64,000 bases of DNA from Kryptolebias marmoratus (GCF_001649575.2 NC_051440.1:17142937-17206936), one strand, 5' to 3'; positions 37,701 to 48,322 are shown, counted from the first letter of the stretch. Notes: generated from the letters alone by a model not told the origin. Numbers and translations are program-made.

Positions 37701-40332
37701 ATCCAAAAATCATTAACTACTCACTCATCAGAGAAATCATGGATAAGTGAAAAAAACTGTAAATGAAAGAAAAATGTTCTTTTGTTTTTGTTTTTTTGCC
37801 TCACACCACAGGTCAGTGGACATCAGTCCCACACGTCTGCACAGTCTCTCTCAGCACTTTAGGAACCGCAGCTCCAGCCTTGAGTCTCAGGGCAAACTGC
37901 TGGCGTCTGATTCGGACGCACACCCGCACACCCTGGGCAGTCCGGACTTCTTCCTTGGCCCGGGACGAGGCTCCAATGGCTCTGACCCTCTGGATGACTG
38001 TTCATCCTGTACCAGCCAAAGCAGCTCAGAGCATTACTGCCCCTCCGGTGGACCCCCCGGCAGTAATCCAAACTACTCTACTCTGGGAGAAGACTCACCC
38101 TCTAAAGCAAGGCAGAGGCAGAGGCAAAGACACAGGTGAGTGCAGGGCCTGTTAGCAATATTCAATTGATTAAAAAACAAAAGTAGAATTAAAAACAGAA
38201 ATATTGATGTGAGTTTGACACATGGATGCCTATTTTTTCTACAGGTCTGCAGGTAACTTGGGTTCCTCCAATTCTGGCTCTATGCCAAACCTGGCAGCTA
38301 AGAACGGCTCTGTTGGAGGCTCAAGTGGAGGTGGGATGGGAGGAGGGCACCATGGAGTCTACCTCCACAGCCAGAGCCAGCCCTCCTCCCAGTACCGCAT
38401 CAAGGAGTACCCTCTGTATGTGGAAGGCAGCACCAATGCTGTGGTGGTACGCAGCCTGGAGAGCGACCAGGAGGGCCACTACAGCGTCAAGGCTCAGTTT
38501 AAGACCTCCAGCTCTTACACGGCCGGGGGGCTGTACAAGGAGGCCTGGGGCGGAGAGGAGGGAGGCGAGGGAAGCGGCCGGCTCACGCCATCACGATCTC
38601 AGATCGTACGGACTCCATCGTTAGGTAGAGAGGGTGGTGGTGGAGGAGGGGGAAGGGCAGCAGTGTCTGACGAGCTGCGATGTTGGTACCAGAGGTCTTC
38701 GGGGAGCCTGAAGGAAAGGAGTCACTCACATTCGGGATCCACATCTTCTGAGTCTGGGTCACAGCAAAGAACTCTGGGACATGGTCGAGGGAGTAGAGTA
38801 GGGACACTCGCCAAGGGTTCACCAGGTACAACTCCAATTATTCTCAATAAAATCTGTGTTATATGACTGAAACAGCTGATTTCAAATACAGCCAGAGACT
38901 TTTCCTGTTTACTTCGACCAGTGGTATCCAATCCTGGTCCTGGAGGGCCACTGTCCTGCATATTTTAGATATTTATGTGCTCTACAGCAGATTTTCAAGG
39001 TCTGCAGAAGCCTGTTAATCACTCATTGAGTCAAATCAGGTGTGTCAAAGTAGAGAAACAACTAAAACATGCAGGATAGTGGCGTTCAAGGACCGGGGTT
39101 GAACACCCCTGACTTAGATTAAACATTTTAGTTGTATTGATGTTACAACATGCTGTGTGAAAGTTACAGCCCTTCTGTGTGAAAATCCACAATTTGATCT
39201 TCCACTACGAAGTTCTCAAAGAGAGATTCTACCTCAGGGCTAATGCATTTTAAAAAATAACTTTGTGTGAGTGTTTGTACAGTAAATGTGTTAGTGGGGA
39301 TAGGTCAATTTAAAGATCAAAAATTTTTATTGAAAGAAAAAAGGCTTAAAATGTTTGACAATAACACTCTAATGAAGCTGTAACATAAAAGTGTTGAGCA
39401 GAGTTTCACTTTGGAAGGAAAATGACTGAACAGAAGTAAGATTTAAATAAAGGGAAACAGAACAAAGCTGCTTTATCTCCTTCTTTTAAATGGGTCTTGC
39501 CATTTTTAGCATAAACAAAAAAAATACAATGCACTTAAAGAAAAAGGAAACACCCTAAAAGCACATATGAACTTTCAAAAGCAGCCAGTTGGGACATGAC
39601 CCGTGAAGCAGAGTTTTTTTTGTCACACTGAGACCAGAACTCTAAAACCCATTTGTGAGAAATTACAGCTGGAATTCCTTTTGCCCATCACCTCTTCGTT
39701 GCCTTTGTTTTGTTTGACTAATCGTCTTTTTTTTTTCCTTTCAGCTGCGTCTCCTCACAGCCAGAGGAGTCTGACCCCCTCCAGCGAGCACCCGGCCACG
39801 CCCACCCCCCCCTGCAGCCCACAGCACATCCTCAACTGGAAGAGCGGGTAAGAAAGGCGCACACAGCAGCAGAGGAGGGTTCTGTAAGGCTTCATCTCTG
39901 CCTCTCAGCTTCTTGTTCTGCTGATTGGCTCAAACCTCACTCTTAACGCACTCACACGCTTCGATTGTCTGTTCTGATTGTGTCAGCTAATGTTTTTCAT
40001 CACTGAACTCATCCTTAGTGTCTTTGTGTGACTTTTGGGTTCCTTTTCAAACTAGAATTAAACTGCATTTCAGTTTCCAGTCTGTGTTCTTAATGTTTTA
40101 CTTATATCTCTTTTCTGTTCTTTCGTTTCCCACGGTCGCTTGTTGATCTTTTTCTCCTGGACAAATGTCTTGTCACTCACTGTTTGTCATTTCTCTCCTG
40201 TTTGTCTGCCTGTCTTTACTAACCCTCCTTTCCTTCTGTGTGTGTCCTCTCTCTTGGTTTAGAGGCACAGGAGACAGCTCTCCTACTGAGGACGTCTGTC
40301 AGTCTCCCCCTCAGCCCAGCTCTGATGCATAG
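12736..40332 (+). CDS. frmd4a: FERM domain-containing protein 4A, isoform ending in the upstream terminal exon
   Basis: FRMD4A is a cytoplasmic scaffold that links Par3 to cytohesins (Arf6 exchange factors) at epithelial junctions and influences neuronal growth. Phase-consistent exons: 12736-12801, 16928-17022, 18489-18581, 21230-21314, 23009-23065, 23958-23980, 26341-26424, 26505-26570, 26666-26723, 26816-26902, 31643-31719, 32538-32676, 32807-32948, 35022-35155, 35253-35375, 36489-36720, 36925-36981, 37104-37341, 37521-37673 (or from 37515), 37812-38135, 38245-38825, 39745-39847, 40263-40332. The product is about 1,028 aa, near the human 1,039. It starts MTEGRRCQVHLLDDRKLELL. Residues about 5-310 form the FERM domain (exon at 26816 carries GIPWWLGLSYKGIFQY). 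About 360-520 is the coiled, charged cytohesin-binding CUPID/DUF3338 region. About 540-1000 is disordered, with proline-rich (GLPPRPPSH), SR-rich and poly-Gly segments. KIISGSSGSLLSSG and the long conserved tail favour FRMD4A over FRMD4B. The start is the first ATG of the exon; an N-terminal extension from an upstream promoter is possible. Confidence 0.93.
12802..16927 (+). other. frmd4a: frmd4a intron 2
   Basis: A 4.1 kb intron between the MTEGRR exon and the PKLMAKDLLD exon. It contains small TG tracts (about 15970-16005) and pyrimidine-rich stretches. I see no nested gene or clear transposon. Confidence 0.6.
17023..21229 (+). other. frmd4a: frmd4a introns 3 and 4 (exon 18489-18581 between them)
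   Basis: Two introns flank the exon encoding GHFSWLQLDRR. There is a T-run at about 17371-17387 and a G-run near 17608-17622. The segment 18781-18895 has an octamer ATGCAAAT and several ATGC/ATTA-type motifs and may be a conserved enhancer. Scattered TG tracts occur near 20880-20900. No nested gene is evident. Confidence 0.5.
21315..26340 (+). other. frmd4a: frmd4a introns 5 to 7 (exons 23009-23065 and 23958-23980 within)
   Basis: The three introns include a TC/CA compound microsatellite at 25301-25340 and a short TG tract near 23684-23710. Open frames such as 24316-24636 minus are low-complexity Leu/Phe/Ser shadows of purine-rich sequence. Apart from the two small exons I see nothing coding. 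Confidence 0.5.
25301..25340. repeat. (TC)n(CA)n compound microsatellite
   Basis: A short TC tract runs directly into about 13 CA repeats inside an frmd4a intron. Confidence 0.9.
29879..29891. repeat. Left target-site duplication of the SINE
   Basis: AAGGTGGAACATA directly precedes the SINE head and is repeated exactly at 30242-30254 after its tail. Confidence 0.9.
29892..30241 (+). mobile_element. tRNA-derived SINE with RTE-like 3' tail
   Basis: The 350-bp element begins with TGGCATAGTGGTTAGAGC, a good RNA polymerase III A box. It continues with the body very common in teleost genomes (GTTTGCATGTTCTCCC, GTTTCCTCCCACAGACC, CCTGCGATGGAC, GACCTGTCCAGGGTGT) and ends in a GATGGATGGA tail. A perfect 13-bp target-site duplication flanks it, which implies insertion by target-primed reverse transcription and little decay since. 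The usual B box (GGTTCGA) expected about 40-50 bp after the A box is absent, apparently through a small internal deletion between CTCCCAGC and CTGAGG. The name Expander/RTE for the tail is recalled, not tested. Confidence 0.85.
30242..30254. repeat. Right target-site duplication of the SINE
   Basis: An exact copy of AAGGTGGAACATA found at 29879-29891. Confidence 0.9.
32949..35021 (+). other. frmd4a: frmd4a intron 14
   Basis: The intron between the SGSSGSLLSSG exon and the SQESDSSQTAKK exon. It contains a TG microsatellite at 34709-34739. Nothing else is recognised. Confidence 0.6.
34709..34739. repeat. (TG)n microsatellite
   Basis: About 15 uninterrupted TG repeats in an frmd4a intron. Confidence 0.9.
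35376..36488 (+). other. frmd4a: frmd4a intron 16
   Basis: The intron between the exon ending QKILPKGE and the exon starting EEELERLEREFA. I see no gene, RNA or repeat in it. Confidence 0.6.
38826..39744 (+). other. frmd4a: frmd4a intron 22 with a hAT MITE
   Basis: The intron lies between the large SR/Gly-rich exon and the AASPHSQRSLTPSS exon. It contains the hAT-type MITE at 38919-39111; the rest is AT-rich with no recognised content. Confidence 0.6.
38919..39111. mobile_element. Non-autonomous hAT-type MITE
   Basis: The element starts CAGTGGTATCCAATCCTGGT and ends GGTTGAACACCCCTG, imperfect inverted termini of the CAGNGG/CCNCTG kind. The subterminal parts also pair: GGCCACTGTCCTGCAT near the left end and ATGCAGGATAGTGGCG near the right. 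The flanks are ACTTCGAC (38911-38918) and ACTTAGAT (39112-39119), matching at six of eight bases, which fits a decayed 8-bp hAT duplication. At 193 bp it is non-coding and depends on an external transposase. The family is one I recall as abundant in percomorph fishes. Confidence 0.8.
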
Positions 40333-40805
40333 AGGTACCGCCAGTGGTCTCAGACTCCTGTTGGTCTAAGTTTACGTTGTAGAGATGTTGGCAAAATGTA
40401 ACAGCAGCGTATTAACATTTTAGGAGAGAAAAAAAAAAGAAAGTGTTACTATCTTAGTAACCAAAGTAGTCCACATATAAAAACTGTTGGATAAAGAGGA
40501 AGTGGTTAGTAAAGAGTAGTTACATGTAGTAAAGGCTGATGATGGGAAAGGTTCGCTTCTTATTTCTTGCTGTGGTGGAGGTGCTGTGTGTTTGTCTTTC
40601 TGTGGCTGTTACTGTGCCTGATCTTTGCATGTGCTCAGCTGACTGAGATGCTTCACTGCAGGATGAACTAATAAAAGTACTTAACAATCCAACTGTTACG
40701 CAGCATTTTAAAACATGCAAGCTCGGCGGCATTTAGACGTCTTATTTTGAAAGTTTTAGAAATGAAATGCCGTCGTCAGTGAAACTGTTGTGTCTTCTTC
40801 CGCAG

Positions 40806-40908
40806 GTCTTTTAGTGACAGCTGTTTCCTCAGCAGCCCCCTGTGTTCAGAGCTGGCAGATGTGCAGTGGTACAGAAAAGACAAGGCCAAACCTGGGACGC
40901 TGGTCTGA
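40806..40908 (+). CDS. frmd4a: Alternative last coding exon of frmd4a (KPGTLV C-terminus)
   Basis: After a TTCTTCCGCAG acceptor the exon reads in frame from the 39745-39847 exon (both use phase 2) and encodes GSFSDSCFLSSPLCSELADV, then WYRKDKAKPGTLV and stop at 40906-40908. By recall, the same PGTLV ending closes long FRMD4A isoforms and FRMD4B, so it is a conserved alternative to the 40263-40332 exon. The last residues T-L-V fit a class I PDZ ligand. Skipping the 40263 exon gives a protein of about 1,039 aa. If the 40263 exon is included, its TAG at 40330 ends translation and this exon becomes 3' UTR, joined through the donor AG/GTACCG at 40334/40335. Confidence 0.75.
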
Positions 40909-43860
40909 GACCTTCCTGCAGGGCCTAGAAATATTTCTTTGTCCTTCCTACGGCCTCCTCTCTGTTCTTCACTAAAACCCATCAGCAACCGATAACCTCA
41001 TCCTGAAGGTCCAACGAACCCCCTCGACTCAACCAAACAAGAGTCCGTGTCCTCCTTAAATCTGCCCACTTCTTCGTTACGCCCTGTCTATCACAGCTCA
41101 GCCGGACAGGGACGCACTCGCTGGGCTCTGATAAGGGCTCGTTCCACAGGACAGACTGAGAAGTGCCGCCTCAGCTGTTTCCCTGCTTTCTTTCTTCACC
41201 TTCTGGAGCACACAAGCAATGGGCCAAAAAAAGTCAAGAGCAAGGAACGACAGAGCACAGAGCATCCCAACTGCTTTTCACACTCAACAAACCCAACATC
41301 GACCAGTCCAGGATCTGCTCCATATTGCATCCTGCTATCACTCCGGCGCACTGCCACCCAGAGGATACACACTGGATTTGAGCCACCAGTTAAAAAATGA
41401 TAATAATAATAATTTTTTTGACCCTAAATGAACTATGTTGCATTTCGTTATCCACATCCACATTGTTTCTGTTTTCCTAAATTCCTAATTTATATTTATA
41501 AAAAGAGAAGATTTCAGATTCAACACTGTTTAATCCCCCCTCCGAACACAGCTGCCGGATCAGCCGGTCACACCGCGGTTCTTATGCAGGTGCCTCAGCA
41601 GAGACGTGGCTGTCGGTCAGCAATATGCGAGCGAACCCCAGTGACAATATTAGGATGCTCTCTGGGACGATACCTGATACAGACGAGGACTATAGCAATA
41701 AAGAACACTGTACAAGGCTATGAACTGGTTTTAATCAACAGAGTGAAATTGAAGCGCATTTTCTTTAGGTTCCCAGCACTGGGACGACTGAAGTGAAGGA
41801 TCTATAGAACATTATTGGCAGAATTTGGAGATCAGGCATCGGGCTACAGGTTTTATTTTCAGTGGCTTCATCATTTATTCCGCCTTGAAAAAAACAAAAC
41901 TAAAACAGTTTTTCTGGCCACGTGATTATCAGTTGTGTGGAGGTGTTGGTTTGGCCACAACAAGTCAAAGATACTTTCATTTCATCTTCTCTCATTTGTT
42001 TATTTTTTATCTCTGACAGTGAAATATAACTGTTGAAAATCTGTCCTTGCAGATTCACGTTGGAGCTGCTCAGTGATGAAACACTCATACATAGTTTTTA
42101 CTGTGAGGTTCGTTTGACTCTCATGGCTCCACACTGGTTGTTACCTTGCTGGGTGTCTGTCGGTCCCTTTACAGCACTGTGTTCTCCCATCTTTTTAGCA
42201 AAGCTGGGGCGTTGCAACCGAACCTAATCTATTAGTCCCAACCGTCTGGGTGCTTTGCGATACGTACTGTAACTCACCACTGAACCTACTGCAGTCATAC
42301 GTGCTCCTTCGAATCACGACTGTCTAAAAGCCATTCTTTAAAGCAGCAACCCGGGAGACACGTCTGCTTCATCTGCCATGGAGTCAAATCAAGTTCATTA
42401 AAACGTTTCGTATGAAAGCACAACATTTGGTGTATTCGTGGGCTGGACCTGCAGTTACTGTGTTCCTGTGTCAGAGTGTAAACTTTACCTGTTAATATCA
42501 AACTGGGTTGGTGTTGTTTTGTTTGTTTGTTTTTTGGTCATGGTCAGGTTGACATGAAGAAAAGTCCTGAAGTCAGAGCAAAAAAAAAAAAAATCTTTAA
42601 ATCTAAAAATAATTTTTCAGGCATCCCAATCAAAAATCCAGAACAGGTTTTGAAAAGCACATCTGGTTTTGTATGAAGAAGCTGTCTTTTTTTAACCGTT
42701 CTTCATCTGTTCTTACAAACAATTAATGGTTCATCGTTGCACAAATTTGTAATTATTTAATGAATTTGAATAATAAATTCTAAATTTTAAGCCTGATTAG
42801 GACTGGATAGAGAGAGAACGGTGCAAATCTCACCCTGTCCTCCTCCTATTGTTGTGTTTTCCTTAAAGGCTGCCATAAGTAGTTTTTACATTGTGTTACA
42901 AAAGAAAAACGGTGTAGTCTTGGTTGCATGTTTGGTTCTCCAAGTCATTCATCCTTACTTGATGACTTTAGATAAGCTCTTATGCAAGACTGGAACCGGC
43001 AATCACCGGGTTCTCGCTGATAGGACTTTGTCACGATCCTGCGTTCAAGCTTCAGTGGTTTTTGTGCTGAAGACACAACCCCATGCATGCCTCTGACAAA
43101 ATGACCCAAAGACAGCACAACGTCCAACTTTTTCTCGCCGAAATCATTTCCCCTTTGCTCCGACGTGTTGTTCTGCCACCTCGTTTTCTGACCTGTTTCT
43201 AATCTCTGACCCTTGAGCCCCGTCGTGAACGAGAGCGACGTTCTTCTGTGGCACTTTCCCCGCTCCATACTGATGAGGGTTTTTTGTAATGCTCCCGGAG
43301 GAAGGAGGTACCTATTTTATCAGTCTTTTCCTGTATGTACGGAGGGTAACACTCACGTTCATTATTTTAACAAAGTTACGTTTTATATGGACCAGTATTG
43401 TCTTTTCTTTTAGTTCCAACATGGAAAAGAAAAAAAACAACAACCAACCTTTTCAGGTGCTACAAAATGACCAGTTACTGCATCACCGTGTAGGATCTAG
43501 ACATTTCTTCATTCTTACCAATAGGTTCAAGACCAGATGTGCAAAATGAAGCTTATTTTAACAGTGGAATAGTAGGTCACTTCCTCAACTGGACAATAGA
43601 GCATGTAACTTGATTTGATCAGTTCTCTTCAGCTGTAACTAAACATTAAATGCGTTGTAGAAAAGGAAAAAAAAAAAAATGTGGAATTGATTAAAAAATC
43701 TGAATTCCACAGTTAATTTATTCTTTTTTTTCTATTAAGAATTTGTATAGTAACTTTACATTTTGCAAAACTGTGTTGTTGGAAATTAATGATGAATTTT
43801 CAAGATGAGAAGCCGCGCTGGTTCTTGAGAGTTAAGAAAATAAATTATTGATGAATGTTC
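40909..43860 (+). other. frmd4a: 3' UTR of frmd4a with several poly(A) signals
   Basis: No coding frame continues here. AATAAA occurs at 41697-41702, 42772-42777 and 43839-43844, with an A/T-rich context after each. The last, just before a GT-rich tract (about 43860-43890), is the best candidate for the distal end. Alternative polyadenylation would shorten the UTR by up to about 2.1 kb. The open frames in the segment have no family resemblance. Confidence 0.55.
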
Positions 43861-45684
43861 TCAAGATGATGCCTGTGTCTGTCTTATTGTTCTGCTTTTA
43901 CTCACTTCCTAAGCAGCTGAGGGGTGGGGTGGGGGGGGTAAAACCCTCAGAGTCATTCGGGTTAAGGGTCACGGTGTCAGACTTATCAAAAGGAATCCTA
44001 ACATGTAATCACCACTTCCTCCCCTCCAGACGCGCTCACTCTCATGTCATCACATCCCGGCCTCGGTCACTTCCCTCTGAGAGGATTTCCTTTGGAGTTA
44101 AAGGAATGAAGAATCCAAACAGAAATCAAGTGACTCAACAGATCACGACGTTAAAATGGATCACTTCAACCTATTTTATTTAGCTTGCTTCCCCTAACTC
44201 AGCAGCTAAAATTCATTCCTTTGGTAGTACTAGTAGCATTTGTGGATATTTGATCATATGGAGTGTTGGTGACAACAGGTTTTTATCAAGTGAATCTTAA
44301 GTCAGTGTCTGTGAGGACACTCATCCTTCCTATCCAGCTTTGGTTTGTTCTCCAGTTCTGTGTCCATTTCGAAATGAATCCCATGTTCCTCTTTGTTCTC
44401 CACGTGTTCCCATCGCAGCTCAACAGCTGGAAGTTGTTAGTCAGACATGCCGTGAGAAAGTAGCTGCACTCTGATTTTTTTTTTTTTTTACTCACACAAG
44501 TCTGTTACTGCCCGTTGGTTTGTCTGTGCTTGCAACTAGACGGCAGCATGACCTTTTTTTATCATCACCAAAAGGAGAAGTCAGTCGATAAGCTTTTTGC
44601 TCGTGTCTGTCTCTTAGTGAAATACCTTGTGAACCACTGGACAAATTTTAAGGAAACTCTCAGAAACTAATCACTGGCTGCACGTCTAAACTTGATTAAA
44701 TTTTTTTCAACATTAGCCAACACAAGAATGGTTTTAACTCTGTCAGTTTTTACTGAAATTGAGCTGAAACTTAATGTGGCAGCAACTGAGAGTCGTTCTG
44801 AGCATGAGATTTACCGAAAGGTTATTTTCAAAGTTTGACCGAAAAGGCTACGACGTCATCATTTCTCTACGTAAGACGATCTTGGCCTTAAAACTCTGGG
44901 ATGAAAGTGGCGTTGTGATGTTCACACCTTAAAGGAATGGTTGGCCTTTAATCATTTTAACGAACTCTTCCATCACAAAAATACTCCACCACCCCCCCTT
45001 ACTTTTTACAGCCCAGTTTCATGTCATACTGGCAGACATCTAACATTTGTGACATTTTTATATCTGCTAAGTCTAAATATATTTTTAGAAGTTAGGTTAA
45101 GATGCAAATAATCCAATTTCAATCAATAAAAATATTGGTTCGTGAAAGATTTGAACAGAGCTGAGCTATATTTCTGAATATTTGTTCACACTGAGTGAAA
45201 ATTAGATCACAGGTGTCAAATTATAATATTTATTCTGCACTCATCAGGTCATACAGTTTCCTCCTACTAAATAAATTAGTGTGAAGTCCAGTTTTGCTCA
45301 GTGGGATCGGATCAGTGAACAGAACTGGACCACATCGTGAACAACTTTGACAATGCTGCCCTCTAGTGTTCATTAAAAAATTTTTGGTAATGTCAAATTT
45401 TCAAGGTTTTCTAATATTTAAAATCAGTTATAAATTTGTAATTAGGAAAATTATGTTTTGTTTTCCAGTGGCTTCAAATCTGATGCACTTTGGGTATTTA
45501 TGATGGTTTGTTCCAAAGAATAGGCGACACAGAGTCTCCTTCTGGTGACTTGATGAGATTTCATCCATGTTACATCAGGATTGCACCAACAGTCCTTAGA
45601 GCGTCTTTGTCAGAATTAGTGGTTCAGTTCTGAGATGAAATCCACATGGGAGAGAGAGCCGGAGAGTTTTCATGCCGTTGAGTT
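43861..45684. other. Intergenic region between the convergent frmd4a and TMEM253-like genes
   Basis: No coding exon is supported. The stretch 44590-44880 (GTGAACCACTGGACAAATTT, ATTAGCCAACACAAGAATGG, GAGCTGAAACTTAATGTGG) resembles a degenerate interspersed repeat I recall from fish genomes. A minus-strand poly(A) signal candidate (TTTATT on plus) is at 45229-45234 and could end the TMEM253-like transcript. This interval is also where synteny appears to break relative to human. Confidence 0.4.
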
Positions 45685-47379
45685 TCACAGATTATTCACT
45701 TCCTGTTCCAGCAGCCCATTAGTGTCCTCAGCATCCTGTAAAAAACATACAAAAATGTTAAAGACATCTTAAAGCCAGTAGTTTTCGATCAGTAAAGTCT
45801 AATTATTATTCTAACTTCTAGACACTCATCTGTTTTGTCACTAAAAACAGGTTTTACTCACAATTGTTTTGAAATAAAATGACCAATAAAGAATTGCAAA
45901 TATATTCCTTTACAAACAAAAGATCTTCTGACAAACTAAGTTGCTCCTTCTGAACAAATAAATCAAAAATCACACACACTGTGTTATTAGAGCGTCAGTC
46001 TAATCAGTGTTAACAATCAGGATGTTTCTGAATCTGCAGGAGATAGAACGGCTTTCAGCTACAAGAACAATAGATTCAAATTAATGGCTTTGAGCTGATT
46101 AATGACAGAGGAAACAGGAAAAAACAATGTTCTGATTAAAAAGTTATGCTTTCAGTGTTTGAACTTCCTCTAATCTTTGTATTTCAATACATTACTAAAA
46201 CATTTGAATATCAGCTGTTGAAACCTCTTGTTTTAGCTATAAAAAAGGGGATTTTTTGATATAATTTGTACAAAAAGCATCCTTAAAAATAGCTCTATTT
46301 TGTTTAAGTAAGATTTTTGCCTAAATAAAACATTCAAATGAAAACAAGAACCAAAAATTGTATTTGGGTACAATATTTAAAGTAAATCCAGTTGCTGTTA
46401 GGCCCAGTCGCTCTGTTTATAGATCATATGTGTACCTGTGAGACGTGACAGTAGGCCTGGATATGGGGAGAACTGTAGCGGCGCAAACCTCTCCATGACA
46501 GGAAGAGTATGTAGACTGAACCCAGAGAGCACAGGGCGGCGAACACCGTGGAAGTGGCGTTTGCGACATATGAACCAGCCCTCTGAGCAGATGGAGACGG
46601 GGAGAGGAAAGAGAAGTGGAAGTGGCAGCATTCCACCATCACACATCATGGGAAAAACTGCCTGAAGGATGACTGAAACGTTTTCTGGCGACAGAGGCTC
46701 ACCTGCTGGTATGAGCCGAGTGCTGCAGGTGGCACGGGTACGAGACTGTTGGCCAGCAGAGCAGAGAATCCAAACAGCAGGCTGAAAACGTTCAGAGCCA
46801 TCAGAGCCACGATCTGTTGGGTTGGTGATATAAATGTTAGCTGAGCAGGGAAGCAGAAAAGGTTGTCTTAGAAATAAATGTTTACCTTTAATTTACTGGC
46901 TTTTCTCTGAACTGCCATTGCCAGACACCCAGCAGCCACATACTGCAACAACACCAGCAGTTAGGATTCTGTTAACCTTTCTCGCTGTAAAAGTGTAAAG
47001 CAGCTGCAGCAGACCCACAAATAAGCTTGACCATATTGGCGTCATCATGGAGACAGAACAGCTGTACCTCACACACGCATGGCTCACTGTTGTCAGTGTG
47101 CAAGCCAAAGCACTGATGAACTGAACCACCTGAAAGGGGAAACCCCCCCAAGGAAAATCTTACAGAGGCTATAAAAGAATCATTTAGAGTGCAACAAACG
47201 CAGAAGCAGCAGCTCACCCCGGTGACTAAAAGCCTTGTGTTCACCACAGTCCCAAACCAGCGGTGAATCCTGGCGTTGTTCAGCTCCCCTGTGTCCGAGT
47301 CCTGGGTGGTGGGCTGAGGTTGACGTGCCTCCTTGAAAAAGACCTGGTAGAGCCCCTCCTGGAACATGTTCTGCATCAT
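45685..47379 (-). CDS. Four-transmembrane protein, TMEM253-like
   Basis: Six phase-0 coding exons on the minus strand: 47379-47218, 47129-46977, 46942-46886, 46813-46703, 46582-46436, 45735-45685. They encode 226 aa starting MMQNMFQEGLYQVFFKEARQ. After a hydrophilic N-terminus of about 48 residues there are four hydrophobic segments: about 50-70 (LLVTGVVQFISALACTL), 82-102 (IWSSLFVGLLQLLYTF), 125-146 (IVALMALNVFSLLFGFSALL) and 170-191 (STVFAALCSLGSVYILFLSW). A possible N-glycosylation site (NAT, residue 169) lies in the loop before the fourth. The C-tail is acidic (DAEDTNGLLEQEV). Length, topology and the basic-then-acidic tail resemble TMEM253, a poorly characterised membrane protein. An MS4A/MARVEL-like relative is possible. 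The role is unknown. The ATG opens its exon after a CAG acceptor. Confidence 0.72.
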
Positions 47380-47501
47380 CTGTTGTGGAAGAAACATGTT
47401 CATTGATTCAAAAAGAAAACAAAAAAGAAGATTAGCTGTGAAAAAAATCACAACACAAACACACACCTGAGATCTAAAAAGTACAGCTTGTTTCTTCTTA
47501 C

Positions 47502-47560
47502 CTCTCCTGGACGTTGGGTTTACTTCATTTATCCGCAGGCTGTCATTCCGAATAAAAATA
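47502..47560 (-). other. Probable 5' UTR exon of the TMEM253-like gene
   Basis: On the minus strand this segment ends in CCAGGAGAG before GTAAGA, a consensus donor, and the next acceptor (TTCCACAACAG) lies just before the ATG at 47379. The segment carries only a tiny ATG-AAG-TAA frame, so it is non-coding. The 5' boundary is approximate. Confidence 0.5.
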
Positions 47561-48322
47561 CAAAATGAACAAAATAAGGAATAAGAGACATCTGACAGCT
47601 TATATCATTGCTTCTTCAACTCCCCGGTGTAGTGAGAAACTGGACCTACAGGGTCAAAGTTCACTCGAGTTGGACAACAATGAGAGGTTAAAGTTCAGTC
47701 TGAAGGAGGAGATTCAGGGAGATGATTGGCCGTGAGTCAGACACTTATCAGAATGCAGGGAGGAGTTGCTGAAGCATCAGACGACTGGTTTCATTTTTAG
47801 CTATTTTTTTAAATTTATTATAACCCTGTTAGTTGCTTTTAACCATAAAGACTCAAAGTTGAGTCTACAGAGTTCTAGTTAGCCTATAAAAATAAAATTT
47901 GTGCACCCAAGTTAACAAATCATAGCACATTTTCTTTATGTTAGTTATCCCTTTCCTGCCTGACACGGTCAAATCATTTCTATTAATAAAATAAACACCG
48001 CAGACAGTGAGCCTGATCAAGATGTAGCCACAGCTTCCTGTTGTAAACAGAGTATGATCACTTCCTTTCAATAACAGAACTTCTTCACAGTCCCTGTAAA
48101 TAACAGGCACATAATCATATAACTTTTATTGTCATTTTCTTGTTAACAAATACGTCATTGACAAAAAAAAATAGAATACAAAAATGAACTGGAAAGTTAA
48201 AAATATAAATGTTCAAACAGTCTGTTAAACCCCAGAAGGTGGCAGAAAGAGATCACAGCATTCGTAAGATCTTGGCCAGATGGGCACAGATTTAGAGCGA
48301 CTATAAATATGTGGGGGTCAGA
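47561..48322 (-). other. Intergenic spacer and cadherin 3' UTR
   Basis: The cadherin stop is at 48323. A minus-strand AATAAA (TTTATT on plus, 48125-48130) about 190 nt downstream is a good polyadenylation candidate. The remaining 570 bp up to the TMEM253-like first exon probably hold that gene's promoter. No TATA box or CpG island is evident. Confidence 0.45.

Noticed and set aside
37859..38071. Minus-strand 70-codon frame
   Set aside because: It is antisense to the frmd4a exon encoding the SVDISPTRLHSL segment.
46972..47466. 164-codon minus-strand frame as a single exon
   Set aside because: It reads through a GTGAGC donor and CTTTCAG acceptor. The spliced model gives continuous hydrophobic segments, whereas the intronic part does not.
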